This document shows, in pieces, positions 1-10,577 of a stretch of 64,000 nucleotides of DNA. The stretch is taken from positions 1,961,082-2,025,081 of the forward strand of contig BCKK01000001.1 in NCBI GenBank assembly GCA_001600615.1, in the 5' to 3' direction. The notes below the pieces were generated by a model. That model did not search any database. It was not told the DNA's origin and saw nothing but the letters and a program-made list of their open reading frames with translations. Numbering within the stretch: position 1 is the first letter of the stretch; each line of letters begins with the position of its first letter. The position numbers and the translations under genes are program-made. The DNA is from Dioszegia crocea (Eukaryota > Basidiomycota > Tremellomycetes > Tremellales > Bulleribasidiaceae).

Positions 1-1126
1 AAGTCGGCTCCGGTGCCTCTTCAATCTTCTCCCTCTCCAACCTCTCCTTATCCAACCGTTCCTTCTCCTGCCTCTCACGCCATCCCGGAGCCACTCCACC
101 AATCGCCTCTGAAGCTGCATTGGCCGGCGCAGACGGTGTCTGGCCGAATCCAAGAACTCCCTCGAAAGTGCCAGAAGTAGTTCGGGTTGTGCGCCACGGA
201 GCAGCAACTCGCGGAGCAGGAGCGTCTATCAGTTAGTCTCAATGTAATCTTCTGCGATATCGCAACTCACCAGAACCCAAATCGGTACTTTCAGTCCTAC
301 GACCCAGACGCTTCGGCACACCGCCGAAACCTCCGCCCATCGTTCCCGGTCCTCTCGTCTCCAATCCTGCCGAGAGTGGTCCAGATCCGATCGTGCCAAT
401 CTTTCCACCCCCGAACGCGCCTCCCTCACCTCGTCCAAATCCGCCAAAGACACCTCGACCACTACCGGGAGCGGCCGACATGTCCTTTCCGTTCGTGGGG
501 GGAGGAATAGGACGACGAATGACGTGTCCATTCGCCTGCTCCCTGTCGTTCCTATCCACGCGATCCGGTCGGTCGTTGGTAGCCATTCGCTGTCGAGCGG
601 GATTGGTAGGATGGACAGAAGTGGCGAGAAGCTAGAATAAATCAGCACATTGTCCCTTTGTAATGAACAAAAGACGGACCTTCTTCTCCACTTCACTCAA
701 ATCCCTCATTCCGATAGGCTTTACCACCTCTTTACTGACTAGAACACCTCCATGCTCCATCAACTCCGCCAGCTCGATCGGGACTTCCTTGACTTTGACC
801 TCATCCCATAGCCCAATGATGAAGTCACGCGAGTACCTGAACGGGCGCGTATTCCCATTCTGCTCTTGCGCTTGTGCTGCGTTATCGGCAGGGAAGCTAG
901 GAGATTGAGGAGATTGCGCGTTTGTAATTTTGGAATAAGACATGGCGGGGTTGGAAGGAGCCGGGACGATGGAAGGAGAGGCACGACCCGGGTTTAGCGC
1001 TGGGAAAGGGTGCGAAGGGGTTGATTGGTGGGTCTGCCTGGTAGACTGAGGAGCGGCGTCGCCACTGTTGAGGGCGGCAGTAGTCTTCATGGGTTTGACC
1101 CATTGTGGGGCGAAATGCATAGACAT
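1..1126 (-). CDS. GYF-domain-type protein (SMY2/GIGYF-like), N-terminal part
   Basis: Partial gene that runs off the left edge. It starts at the ATG whose first base is 1126 (MSMHFAPQWVKP). Two introns are removed: about 675-629 and about 273-212. The joins read through in frame (LSEVEKK to LLATSVHPTNPARQR, and TDLGSG to DAPAPRVAAPW). The order of motifs resembles fungal GYF-domain proteins: a short basic N-terminus with F-x-P-x-W, then a Y-x4-L-phi-like element in RPFRYSRDFIIGLWDE of the kind that binds eIF4E, then a Gly-rich linker and a FEGVLGFG segment followed by charged helix. The GYF domain itself would lie beyond base 1, so it is not seen. If correct, the protein acts in translational repression, mRNA decay or vesicle traffic. 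The family call is by motif order only. Confidence 0.6.
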
Positions 1127-1756
1127 CTGGGAATGTCAACTGGAGCGGCGGGGGGCGGGGATGAGGGGCCTAAGGGGGGCCCGGTTGATTTCACTCACTT
1201 TTGAATTGACTGATGAGTGTGTTCTTGGTGAGCTTATAAGAATATCTAGTGTGTGATTGATTGCAAGGTGAGGTGAGGTGAGCAAGAAGATATAGGGCGG
1301 AGAAGAGAGAAATTCGCAGAGGACAGAGCCAGGCGCGACGGAGCGTGACAGTCACACCCTACACCCGGTCATCGCCGCTTCAGCTCACCCAGCCAGCCAA
1401 GCGGCGTTTCGGCAATAACCCCGCCAGAGTAAAATGAGCGAGTGGCAATGTGGCACCCTGTCCGTGCGTTCTCCTCCTTTCCGGCGGAAAGAACTTTGGC
1501 TGAGCCTCAGCGATCTGAGCTGGGTGGAGGCCAGCACTTGGGTCAACTTTCATCTCACCGTAAGCAGTGACTCCATCTACAGATCATCCCAGGTCACAGT
1601 AGACTCTTCCTGAACGCACGAATACGAGTGAGAGACATGGTTATCGGACGGAGATAAAGCAGGTGGCCACCAAGCCGTCATGTCCAGCAAAGTCATCGAT
1701 CCATTTCCTACACCTCCTCACCTCGTCCCTCATATCGAGAGACATATAGCCAGGCC
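1127..1756. other. Divergent intergenic region
   Basis: About 630 bp between the divergent GYF-type gene and the ketopantoate reductase gene. It contains short GGTGA-type tandem repeats near 1265-1285 but no coding signal. It probably holds both promoters and the 5' leaders. Confidence 0.5.
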
Positions 1757-3339
1757 ATGCGCTTCCATGTTGTAAGTCTACCCTTACTCGATCATATGAC
1801 CCCAATGATGGCTCTGTTATATACCCGACGATACCTCCGCTCACACGCCAGCTCGGCATCGGATCCATCGGCACCCTAGTCTCCCACCATCTCCGCCACG
1901 CCACCCTCTCCCCCATCTCCCTCATATTCCGTCATGCAGCCCATATCCGGAATAAGAACGCCGATGATCCTGTTAAATCCCCATTCGGCCTCTCGGTCCA
2001 GCGTGGAACCACCACTTCCACCTCCACCGGGTTCGATGTAGAAAAGCAGCACGATGCGTCTGCGCCTCTATACGCCGAGACTGCCGAGACTTCCGGTCCG
2101 AGTAATGCCGCTATAGACTCCTTAATCGTCTGTCTCAAGACGGTAGATACCCTTCCTGCCCTACATAAACTCTCCCCCCGATTATCCTCTTCGTCCGTCA
2201 TTACCCTCCTCCAAAATGGGATGGGGGTGTATGATCAGCTCTGTAGCTCCGTCTTCCCCGATCCTGCTACTCGGCCGCATTTCATCCTCGGCACAACGAC
2301 CCATGGTGTTACTCGTACGAGAATACCGGGGAGCGTGAGGCATATGTCAAGGCCTGGCGAGGGGGAGATCAAGCTTGGGGTTGTACCTGATCCACGACAT
2401 CAAGTGGATGTCGGCGAGTGGTTATGGCCAGGAATGAACGCCTCGTCGGCAAATATCATCACTCCACCACCGTCCCCTGACCTTCCATTACCTTCACCAC
2501 CATTGGGCTCATTCACCAACCTCCACACCACCCTCAATACCCTGCTATCCATGTCGGAACTCTCCCCCTCCCTCCTCCCCATGCCCCATCTCCACCATCA
2601 GCTCTTACTCAAAGTAGCCATCAACTCAGCCATAAACCCTCTGACAGCTATCCTAGGCCTCGGGGCACTACCTAACGGCGCCCTACTCTCGTCTAAGCCA
2701 GGCTACAGGCTCGTCCGCCTAGTCCTCGCTGAGACTTCCGAAATCCTCACGACATACGTTCGATCCCTATCCGAACCTCTTTCCCCTGCTCCCGACGTCG
2801 TCCGTCTCTTCTCCACCGAGTCACTTGAAAGGCGTACCCTGGCCGTCATTCGCCAGACCTCTTCAAACACCTCATCCATGGCGGCAGATATAGCCAGGGG
2901 CAACCTGACCGAGATTGAACATATCAACGGATATCTCGTCTCACTTGCTGCGCGTTTGAACGTACCAGCCCCCACACACCGGATGCTGGTAGAAAGCACC
3001 AAATACGTCGCGTCCATGTCGAACCCGCTCAACAAAGAGCACGTTGGACAAAGACAGGCATTGGAGAAAGCGCGCGATAGAGTAGGGGCCAAGGGGGAGG
3101 TCGGATCGGAAGACAAGCAGTCTCAAGAAACTTTGACTGTCGAGACAGAAGTGGAACTGCGGAGAAAAGCTCTGGAAGTTAGGGAGATGGAGGCGAAGGC
3201 GGATCTGCTGCAAAAGAGACGACAGAGAAGAGAGATGAGGAGGGATGATCCCGCGCATGCTGCTTATCTGAGGTACAGGAGGCACAGGAGACAGGGAACT
3301 ACGAATGATGAATTTGCTGAGGAGAATATTAAAGAGTAG
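1757..3339 (+). CDS. 2-dehydropantoate 2-reductase family protein (ketopantoate reductase)
   Basis: Two exons. The first holds only five codons (1757-1771, MRFHV). An 80-bp intron (1772-1851) follows, then 1852-3339, giving 500 residues. The join produces the dinucleotide-binding start MRFHVLGIGSIGTLV. Later family landmarks are IDSLIVCLKTVDT (catalytic-site Lys region), ITLLQNGMG, and LLLKVAINSAINPLTA with the conserved Lys and Asn followed by an NG turn. Known members reduce ketopantoate to pantoate with NADPH in pantothenate/CoA synthesis; some fungal relatives have moved to mitochondrial roles. The last 100 residues or so are a strongly charged Glu/Arg-rich helix absent from bacterial PanE. 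The family is clear; the exact substrate is not. Confidence 0.85.
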
Positions 3340-3544
3340 ACAGTCTAGAAGCAGCCTTGTATGTAAATTTGAGCCCGGCAATGCTGCAGGCCAACTGGTA
3401 CTTCTGAAGGCCTTCACAGCATTCCATTCGTAGATTTGCTTGCCTCAACCTCGAAAAAGTACAACACAATCGTACGGAGCATGCAAGCCTGCTCAGCAAG
3501 CAGTCACCGCCCCAACCCTCCTCCCCGTGCTTGTGATACTCCAC

Positions 3545-4561
3545 TCATCTAATCCCCTCGTGCATCCTAAACGCCTGAGTCGTAAATCCACTCAACCCAT
3601 CATGGCCCAGCATCAACAGCTTCTTGCCCTCCCCAATCACCTCGCTAGCTTCATCCTCCTCGGCCAGGTCAGGCTGGACAAATAGTGGCGCATCAGGATC
3701 AGGTTGGATTGTTGTATCGGCGCCAAATACTCTGACGCCGCGGACATGTGTGTCTTTACCGTTCAGGTGGTTGGCAAGTATCACAATTCGGAGGTGGTGT
3801 GCCGGTATTGGTGGCCTAAGGATGTCAGCGTGGGTTCCTGCAGTAGTCTGTCATCAAGTCATATCTGGACGGTGTAGGATATTGGGGCTGTCACCGACGG
3901 TGAGGCTTAAGATATGAGAAACCCAACCGAACCCCATTACTCACCCTTCAATCTCCTCCCCATCCGCATCTTCCGGCCTCAGTGCCATATGTTGCCATCC
4001 ATCAGGCTTATCAAAAGTCCCCAGTCGCACTTCCTGCAAATCATGCACGCTCGTCCCGCACCTCACAGAGATCTTGGAGGGCGTGTAAGAGTCATCCTTG
4101 GGATGAGAGGTCAGAATGGATACTGCCTATCCTTATCAGCATGTAAACCTTCCTAGAGCTGTCCTCTTCGACTGGAATGACATGGTCAGACATGCAAGGA
4201 CAAGGCTCACGGATATAAAGACGCGCTTGGGGAATGATAAGTCGACAATGTGCGGCTGGGGACCTTCAGACCTAGACAATTAGCGGTGCTTCAAACGCAT
4301 CAAACCCAAAGATCCTGCTTCCCGCCTTTCCTTCCACTTCTGCCTCAAGACTCAGTCCACCTTCGAGCGACTCACTGCCAGAACGTCCCATCGTTATTGT
4401 CTTTAAGATTATCCACCCCGAATCCATATTTATGACTAGACACAGTCCATCTTGCCAAATGTCCCAGTTCAGGTCGTCCACCTATCAACTTCGTCAGCTC
4501 ATGACCTCATTCAGATCGTTGATGGTACAGCTGACTGACCTGGATTGGTCTTGCCTGCCAT
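3545..4561 (-). CDS. APC10: Anaphase-promoting complex subunit 10 (DOC1)
   Basis: Five exons give about 210 residues. Start at 4561 (MAGKTNPG). Introns were placed by phase, each with a CTGAC- or CTAAT-type branch motif. The DOC domain is complete: ELGHLARWTVSSHKYGFGVD, then DNNDGTFWQ, DLSFPKRVFIS, DDSYTPSKISVRCGT and LANHLNGKDTHVRGVRVFG. These match the beta-jellyroll of APC10, the co-receptor that helps CDC20/CDH1 bind D-box substrates for ubiquitination by the APC/C in mitosis. The protein ends in Ile-Arg, the IR tail that docks APC10 on the TPR protein CDC27/APC3. An acidic stretch of about 30 residues separates the domain from the tail. Confidence 0.93.
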
Positions 4562-4845
4562 TGTTGTTAGTCATGTAGGGGCTGATGCCTGCGCTATATC
4601 ATCTGTAAAAGAAACAGGTGGTCGACAGAAAATGTGCAAGGAATGTGAGACGCGTCGGAATTTCTGAAACATCGCGGTCGCGCAGGGGCGGGCTGTCGCC
4701 TATACGTGCAGGGAGAAGAGGGGCATGGCATATATACAAGGTTGGTACTAGATATGAAGTTACAAAGGCAGGGCTATATACGTGTGGGCTGCGTGGGGAC
4801 GAGGACGAGGCGAAGGAGGAGACTGGTACGAGGAGCGAGGCAGCG

Positions 4846-5259
4846 TCAAGCAGTGACACCCGACGCCACGATCTGCTCCCCGCCCTTCTGGACCTCCTGG
4901 ACCTGGCTCTCTCCCACCTGACCAAGCTGCACGACTCCATGACTCAGCCCCAGCAAGCCTTCCACGCCCTCATTCTCCACCCGGGCCCGCTTGCACTTCC
5001 CACACCAGTGTCGCTCACACCAGCTGCCCTTGGCACAACCCGTCTTCCTGCCACCGTCACCTGCTGCGCCCTTCGTCAGACCGCCACACGCCCCGCTCAG
5101 ACAGTCAGGAACGGACGGCTCGAAGGGGCAAGGAATAGGCGCGTAGGGGTCTGAGGAGATCTTGGTGGCGGTTGTGACTGGAGAAGGGAAAGAAGGGTGT
5201 TGGGAGGTGAGGATGTAGCCGTGGCATTTGGAAGTGAGGGTGGGGGTTGCGATGGGCAT
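4846..5259 (-). CDS. Small Cys-rich hypothetical protein
   Basis: Single open frame of 137 residues from the ATG at 5259 (MPIATPTLTSKCHGY). No family is recognised. The middle holds a cluster of ten or so cysteines, including DCLSGACGG and GCAKGSWCERHWCGKCK, spaced as in a metal-binding or disulfide-rich knot. No signal peptide or membrane segment is obvious. The C-terminal 45 residues are Gly/Val/Gln-rich. A 5' intron cannot be excluded. It lies between APC10 and the large acidic protein on the same strand. Confidence is moderate because the frame is short and GC-rich. Confidence 0.45.
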   Translation of the reverse strand: MPIATPTLTSKCHGYILTSQHPSFPSPVTTATKISSDPYAPIPCPFEPSVPDCLSGACGGLTKGAAGDGGRKTGCAKGSWCERHWCGKCKRARVENEGVEGLLGLSHGVVQLGQVGESQVQEVQKGGEQIVASGVTA

Positions 5260-5668
5260 TGTGGTTGGTCCTGTAGATGTCAAGTTGTGTTGTAAGTGTG
5301 TGTGGGGAGATCGATTGTGGTGATTTGATTGTTGAAGATGATGTGTAGATGTCGAGCTTGTAGGTACAGGGTCTGCGCTGTATGGACATGGGAGGTGCTA
5401 GAACGTTAAAGGTGCGAGTAAGTAGAAAGGAGGCACGATCCCTTCTGTATCCGCAAACGCGTCAGAGCCCAACACTGTTCGAGCAAGAAACCAAGAGAGG
5501 GGCTGAGGGGAGATGAAGAGGCAAGGAGATGCTACAAGTGAGCGTTTCACACAGTGACACACCTCAACCCTTGAGGGATTCAGGATTTAGCACGCATCGG
5601 CAGGCAAGGCGTATATTACATGAAGCCGTTTGTTAGATTATAATCGCTTGATCACCCTAGATTCCCCT
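5260..5668. other. Intergenic region
   Basis: About 410 bp between two same-strand genes. It should contain the 3' end of the acidic-protein gene and the promoter of the Cys-rich gene. No conserved element is recognised. Confidence 0.4.
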
Positions 5669-8389
5669 CTACACCGTCTTCCCCTCCGTCCCGAAACACA
5701 GCGCCGCCAGGAACGCATCCTCGTCCGCCAATGATTCGTCAAGATATTCCAATACCATAGTGACCTTTGGCAGAGGTGCAGCCGGCATAGGAAGTGCAGG
5801 AGGTTCGTTTTCCACCACCCGCGGATGCCTGGTATCAGAGGGATGCTCGGCAGGCCGGTCCATATTATCGTCGGTCGGAACGAGGATCCCAGGGAGGATG
5901 GCATTATTTCGTTCGGGCGAGATTGAGGCTGTGGAAGGAGGGGATGGGAGAGGAGGAGTGGCCGGGCGACTCAGGGGTACCTTTGACGTTGAGCCGCGTT
6001 TGAGGATGGTGGATGTATTGAGGTATGAGGCCGGGGTTGGAGGTCGAGAATATGCCATCTCCATCTCCATCATCCCTTCTACCTCATCCTCCATTCCTTC
6101 GTCCGTCTGTTCTGCCCTCTCGCCCATGATGATTTCATTCTCATCAGCGGCCTCCATCCCCGAGGACGTCCGAGCCATGGACGGTGATTGTGGTCTACTA
6201 GACCCCATCATCCCTTCATCTCCCATATCATAATCACCCTCATCCCCCATACCTGCCACATCATCATGGCTCAAACTCAACCTCGGCCCGTCCTCTCCGC
6301 CCTCTGGCAAATCGGGGCTCTGATCAAAGTTTAAAGTTATATTTTGATTCGATATGATCCCACTATAATGATCATCCTTCAGCACCTCTGGCTCCCGCTC
6401 GGCATCAGAGTCCGAGTCCGAGTCCGAGTCAGAATCATCATCTGACGAGTCAGGAATTCGTCCGGGCCGGCGAGTAGACCGAGCTGGATTCGCACGGACC
6501 GGTGAGGGAATCGGTGGGGGTGCTCGCTGGCGTAGATAATGTTCACGTGCGGATTTCCGGGGTTGGATCAGATGCTGTAAATCGGAGAGTTCCATGGGCG
6601 GGGTGATGGTCTCGGGTGGAGGTGTGGCGATGCCTTGGCGCGATTTGCGTTTTGGCCGCGAAGTGGAGGCGGATGTGGAAGCGAGGGGGGAAAGGGGTTC
6701 GGTAGGGGGCTGGCCAACACGCCCAAAGCGGCCCTTGGGAGATCGGGAAGGTGAGGCTGTGGCTGATGCTGAAGTTCCGGCCGGGACAGGGGAGGGGAGT
6801 GTGGTCGAGGAATGGGGCTGAGTTCGCGGTCGAGTCGAAGTGTGTGATTTAGATTGAGACTTGGACGATGACTTTCCGACTGGGGAGATGGTAGGAGTGA
6901 AGGTTTTATCCTTGTTGTTCTCATCATCCGACTCGTCCGAATCCGAGATGACGATGACAGGCCGTTTAGCCGGTGACTGTTTGGGGATGATAGTAGCGGT
7001 TTTTGTATCCGAGCTGGATGGTCGACCGCGTTTTGTGGCTGAGGAGGCAGATTTGGGCGAGGCTGCTCGTTTCCCTAGGGTAGAAGTGCTTTCGGAGGAA
7101 GAGGGGCCGGGAGGGGGTGCTGGTTTGTGTGGGATAGGAGCGGCAGCTATAGGAGCGAGAGGAGCAGCGGGTGTGGGGATTGCTGGAGCTGAGCGGGTGA
7201 AGGAAGGGGGTTGCGCTGGGGTGGCGGATGTAGAGGATGAGGGTTGTTTACCGCTTATCGAAGGTCCGGCCTTCGCTTCGGCTTTAGGCAGACGATCATC
7301 GAAAGATGTGACGGTAGTGTTCGGACCTGATGTTGAGCTTCCGACAGACTGCGGATTCGGAATGTGGTTGGAGGATTGTGGGACCGATGAAGGCCGAGCC
7401 GGTAATTCGGACGCAACTGGATTACGGATTGACGAGCTTTCACCAGGAGCGATAGGGGTGGGATTGAGTGGAATAATTGGTACCGGTGCAGGTATTGTTG
7501 CGGGTATGGGTATGGGTACAGGCAAGACAGATTGGCGCGCCTCGACAAATTCGATATCGCCCTCGTCCTCCTCTTCCTTCCTTGACGCCAGATCTTCATG
7601 TTTCGACAGAGCGTCAATGGCCCCTCCTCCAACTCTGAGATAACCAGATTTGAACGCCGCTTCTGCCAGTGGATGCAAAGCGACGCGTCGGGTCTGAACT
7701 GCAGCGGGCGAGTTGGCCATCCACAATTTGTGATAGGTGAAGTACCAGCCGTATTCGCCCGTCTCTTTGTAGTCGTCTACATCATCAGCTGCGAACACAT
7801 ATTCCTAGATGGCAGGTATGATTGGGACAGATGATTATGACTTGAAGACATACTCCAATATCTGCGCTCGATGCTATTCTTCGGCATAGCTGAAGCACTT
7901 TCATGATTCCCCAACCTCGAACAAAGGGTGATGTGCTGTAGTTTCAACCTGGACGATTAGCACGTCTTCGCGCGAACGCTTCAGGAGTCGACGGAGAGCG
8001 CGAAACGTAGACACCTACCACTCCAATTGCTCCTTGACTGGATTAACCCCTGTCCACTTCTCCGTAGGCTTCAACCCTTTCACGCCTAGGACGATCCACC
8101 CTTCTCGGCGCATCCAGCACATCCAGTCCGTCCGTTGTAAGAGCTGAAGGCATAGTTTCTGCTGATAAGATTCTCGGTGGGCTCGTTCGACAGATGTAGG
8201 GTCTAGGAACGCCTTGGCGAGAGTTGGATTTTTATTGATTGACTCTACCAAATCGATCGTTTGGGCTACCGTCCAGCTGTAGAAACGTCAGCTTGGGGCG
8301 CCGGGTGATCCGCAGGGGTATGAGAGTACGATAGAGCGATGAGAGACAGACCTATGTGTTGGAGGTTGCGTCATGTTGACAAATGTCAT
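5669..8389 (-). CDS. Large disordered acidic/Ser-rich protein with SUMO-interacting-type motif
   Basis: No known family recognised. Probable start at 8389 (MTFVNMTQPPTHSW). Introns lie near 8345-8279, 8019-7946 and about 7850-7785; the last join is uncertain (best read as ERRYW to TDDVDDYKETGEYGW). The first 200 residues are ordered and Trp/Leu-rich (LQLLQRTDWMCWMRREGWIVLGVKG). The remaining 550 or so are low-complexity Ser/Pro/Ala. In the disordered part VIVISDSDESDDE (near 6920-6962) fits the hydrophobic-core-plus-acid pattern of SUMO-interacting motifs, and a Ser-Asp repeat (6405-6450) and several basic stretches (GKRAASPKS, ATKRGRP, SRPKRKSRQG) look nuclear. The C-terminus is again ordered (MVLEYLDESLADEDAFLAAL). 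Role unknown, probably nuclear. Confidence 0.6.
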
Positions 8390-8866
8390 ATGATCTAGGG
8401 GGAGCGGATGTTGAAGGATTCGGACGCGAAGGGCAGCGCTGTACGACGATGGCCATGGGCCAATATAAGAAGCCTGCTGATTCTCCCGGTGATACTGATG
8501 TCTGACAGCTCACAGCTCGCCCTCTATCTCCCTACGAGTCTGATACCGGAAAAAAATATGAAGAGTGGGAGGATGAAGGAAAGTTGGGTTACCCAAGCTC
8601 AGGTAGCTAGGCGCGGATAAGGTTCACGAATGCGACATAGGTCCCGGGGATCTTTGGCCTGCAGGCGTGCATTAGTGTGCAGCGTCATCTCTGTGGCTGG
8701 GATCTCTACCATATCCCCTATCCTGGCACTCCACAGCTACATCATAGTGGCCAACAAAATGATCAAGCATTTGACCACTCTAACACCAACATTCCCCTAC
8801 AAAAGCTCACAACGGCAAGTCTCCTATTATGTACAAGAGTCCCCGCCCATCCGCGTCTGGGGTATA
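8390..8866. other. Intergenic region
   Basis: About 480 bp upstream of the acidic-protein gene and downstream of the thioesterase-like gene, both on the minus strand. Nothing else is recognised. Confidence 0.4.
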
Positions 8867-10230
8867 TCACAGGCCACTCAGACCAGCAGCCACCGCCTCC
8901 ATGTCCTTCTTGGTCCTCTCGTACCATGCGTCGCCCTCAGCTTCCCCATCCAGCACCCCGATATCCTTGCCTAACTCCGAAGCATTCGGCTCGTCTTTCC
9001 AACCGCCACGCAACCACGCCTTCCCTTGATCTTTGGAGGATATCAGTCGGAGGGCGTGAGCCCGTCCTTCTGCTGTAGGAGACTGGAAAGAGAAGTATAG
9101 CGCTATTCTCTACGGGGCGTCAGCTTTGTTCCCAGATCCACTGTCATGATACATTTAGCTCACTGGCGGGATTGTAACACGTCCAATCTTGAAGCAATAC
9201 TCGAATACAGCGATACAGGTAACGATGCCTCCGTCAGCCCTCGGTGGCCGACTGCGTGCAGCCGCCTTCTTCGCTTCCTCCATGTTCGGTATGGACGATA
9301 CGGTACCTGACGCACTCTGCGGCGTGGAGGTGCCGGTCCCGGGCGCTGAAATGGACGGGATGATTGGTCCGGATGTTGATGTAGGTGCGGAAGCGAGTTG
9401 TGCGTCAATCTTGGCTTTGGCAGCGTTAAGCTTCTTGGTGGGTTTGGACTTAGGGTAGATGATGAACTCGGTGACGAGGTATATCCTTACTGTATCAGCG
9501 CGGGATCCCAGAATGATTGAGGGGACGGACCATTTATCACCCCATCCTGCTGTTCTAGTCTCCATCACATACTCAGTACCCATAGGGATCTCTTTAATGA
9601 AGTTGTAGTGTGTTCCGGCTAGAGCGATAGTTGCGCCAGGAGTAAAGATGGGCGACATTGACTGGACACAATAGTCCATCCGGGCCGAATCCGAGTTCTT
9701 GGCATAGCAGCTGAGAAGATAAGCTTGAACAGGATGCAGTGAAGAGAGACTTACGAGTTTGATAAGTGGATGTTATAATCACAGTCGTCTAGCCAGGCAA
9801 CTCGTTTGATCCGGGTACGAAGACTCCTCACTTGCCCAGCTTGTATGTTCTGGGCCTCCCAATCCTTCAGATACTTTCCCCGGCCTTTACGGTAGACGAG
9901 CAGGTACGCTTTGATGGCATGGCTCCATACTCGGATATGCCATTGGAAGGGGAACGAGGGGGAATTGATGAGCACAAGTAAGAGGAAGATGATCTTGACT
10001 GATGATGTCAGCTTGGGGCGCACACACGACGGCATGCATAGCATAGCTCACTTGGCTTGGGTATGAATGGAAGCAGGGACGAAGAGCTGGTGGCCAGTCT
10101 GAATCGATCAATCATTAATCGGAGGGTAGTCTGCACGATTGCTGAGATCTAAAATGTTAGCTAAATCGAGCTTCATTCTTGTGCTGAGTGTGCTTACGGC
10201 CTGATTTTTCGGCACAGCTACGGTGCCCAT
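8867..10230 (-). CDS. THEM6-like thioesterase (hotdog-fold) membrane protein
   Basis: Five exons, start at 10230 (MGTVAVPKNQA), stop at 8867-8869. Introns, each with a CTGAC/CTAAC-type branch signal, join to give LPFIPKPIKIIFLLLVLINS (one membrane anchor near residues 40-60), then RVAWLDDCDYNIHLSNSCYAKNSDSARMDYC, FTPGATIALAGTHYNFIKEIP, GWGDKW, YLVTEFIIYPK and FKIGRVTIPP. The D-x-D-x-N-x-H-x-S-N motif and the order of the strands are those of the acyl-CoA thioesterase-like family that includes human THEM6. A Ser/Thr/Pro linker of about 70 residues interrupts the fold before the last strands, which is common in fungal members. Substrate unknown; probably an ER or membrane-bound acyl thioesterase. 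Shares a 350-bp divergent promoter with the farnesyltransferase gene. Confidence 0.82.
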
Positions 10231-10283
10231 ATTTGGCAGATGATTAGTGGAGGACATGGGAATGATATGCGCCGTGTCCTACC

Positions 10284-10290
10284 TTATATA
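10284..10290 (-). promoter_or_regulatory. TATA box of the thioesterase-like gene
   Basis: TATATAA on the minus strand, 54 bp upstream of the start at 10230. Confidence 0.45.
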
Positions 10291-10508
10291 TGGTTGATGT
10301 AAAGAAGCCGATTGACCCAAAAAGGAAGACTGTCCTCGGCCTCACCTTGACCGGATAACAGTATGACCGAATGGCGGCGATGACCGCCGTTTCAGATCTT
10401 GGCCCGGAACCTTGTAGCTAGTTCCGGGTACGTTACAGGCTAAAGATGAAAGAAGTCCTTATTGTTCTCTGGTGTCGCCATTTCCGGCACTTTCCTCGAC
10501 TAGATCAG

Positions 10509-10517
10509 TATATATAA
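10509..10517 (+). promoter_or_regulatory. TATA box of the farnesyltransferase gene
   Basis: TATATATAA on the plus strand, about 60 bp upstream of the start at 10578. With the minus-strand TATA at 10284-10290 it marks the 350-bp gap as a two-way promoter. Confidence 0.5.
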
Positions 10518-10577
10518 GCTTGTCTGACTGGTGAGACAGCTCCCTTTTTTCTCTCATCTACCATTTTTTCGCTTAAA

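Noticed and set aside
6861..7643. 260-codon plus-strand frame opposite the acidic orphan gene
   Set aside because: Composition mirrors the low-complexity Ser/Pro coding strand; no domain, and the minus-strand gene has a coherent spliced structure.
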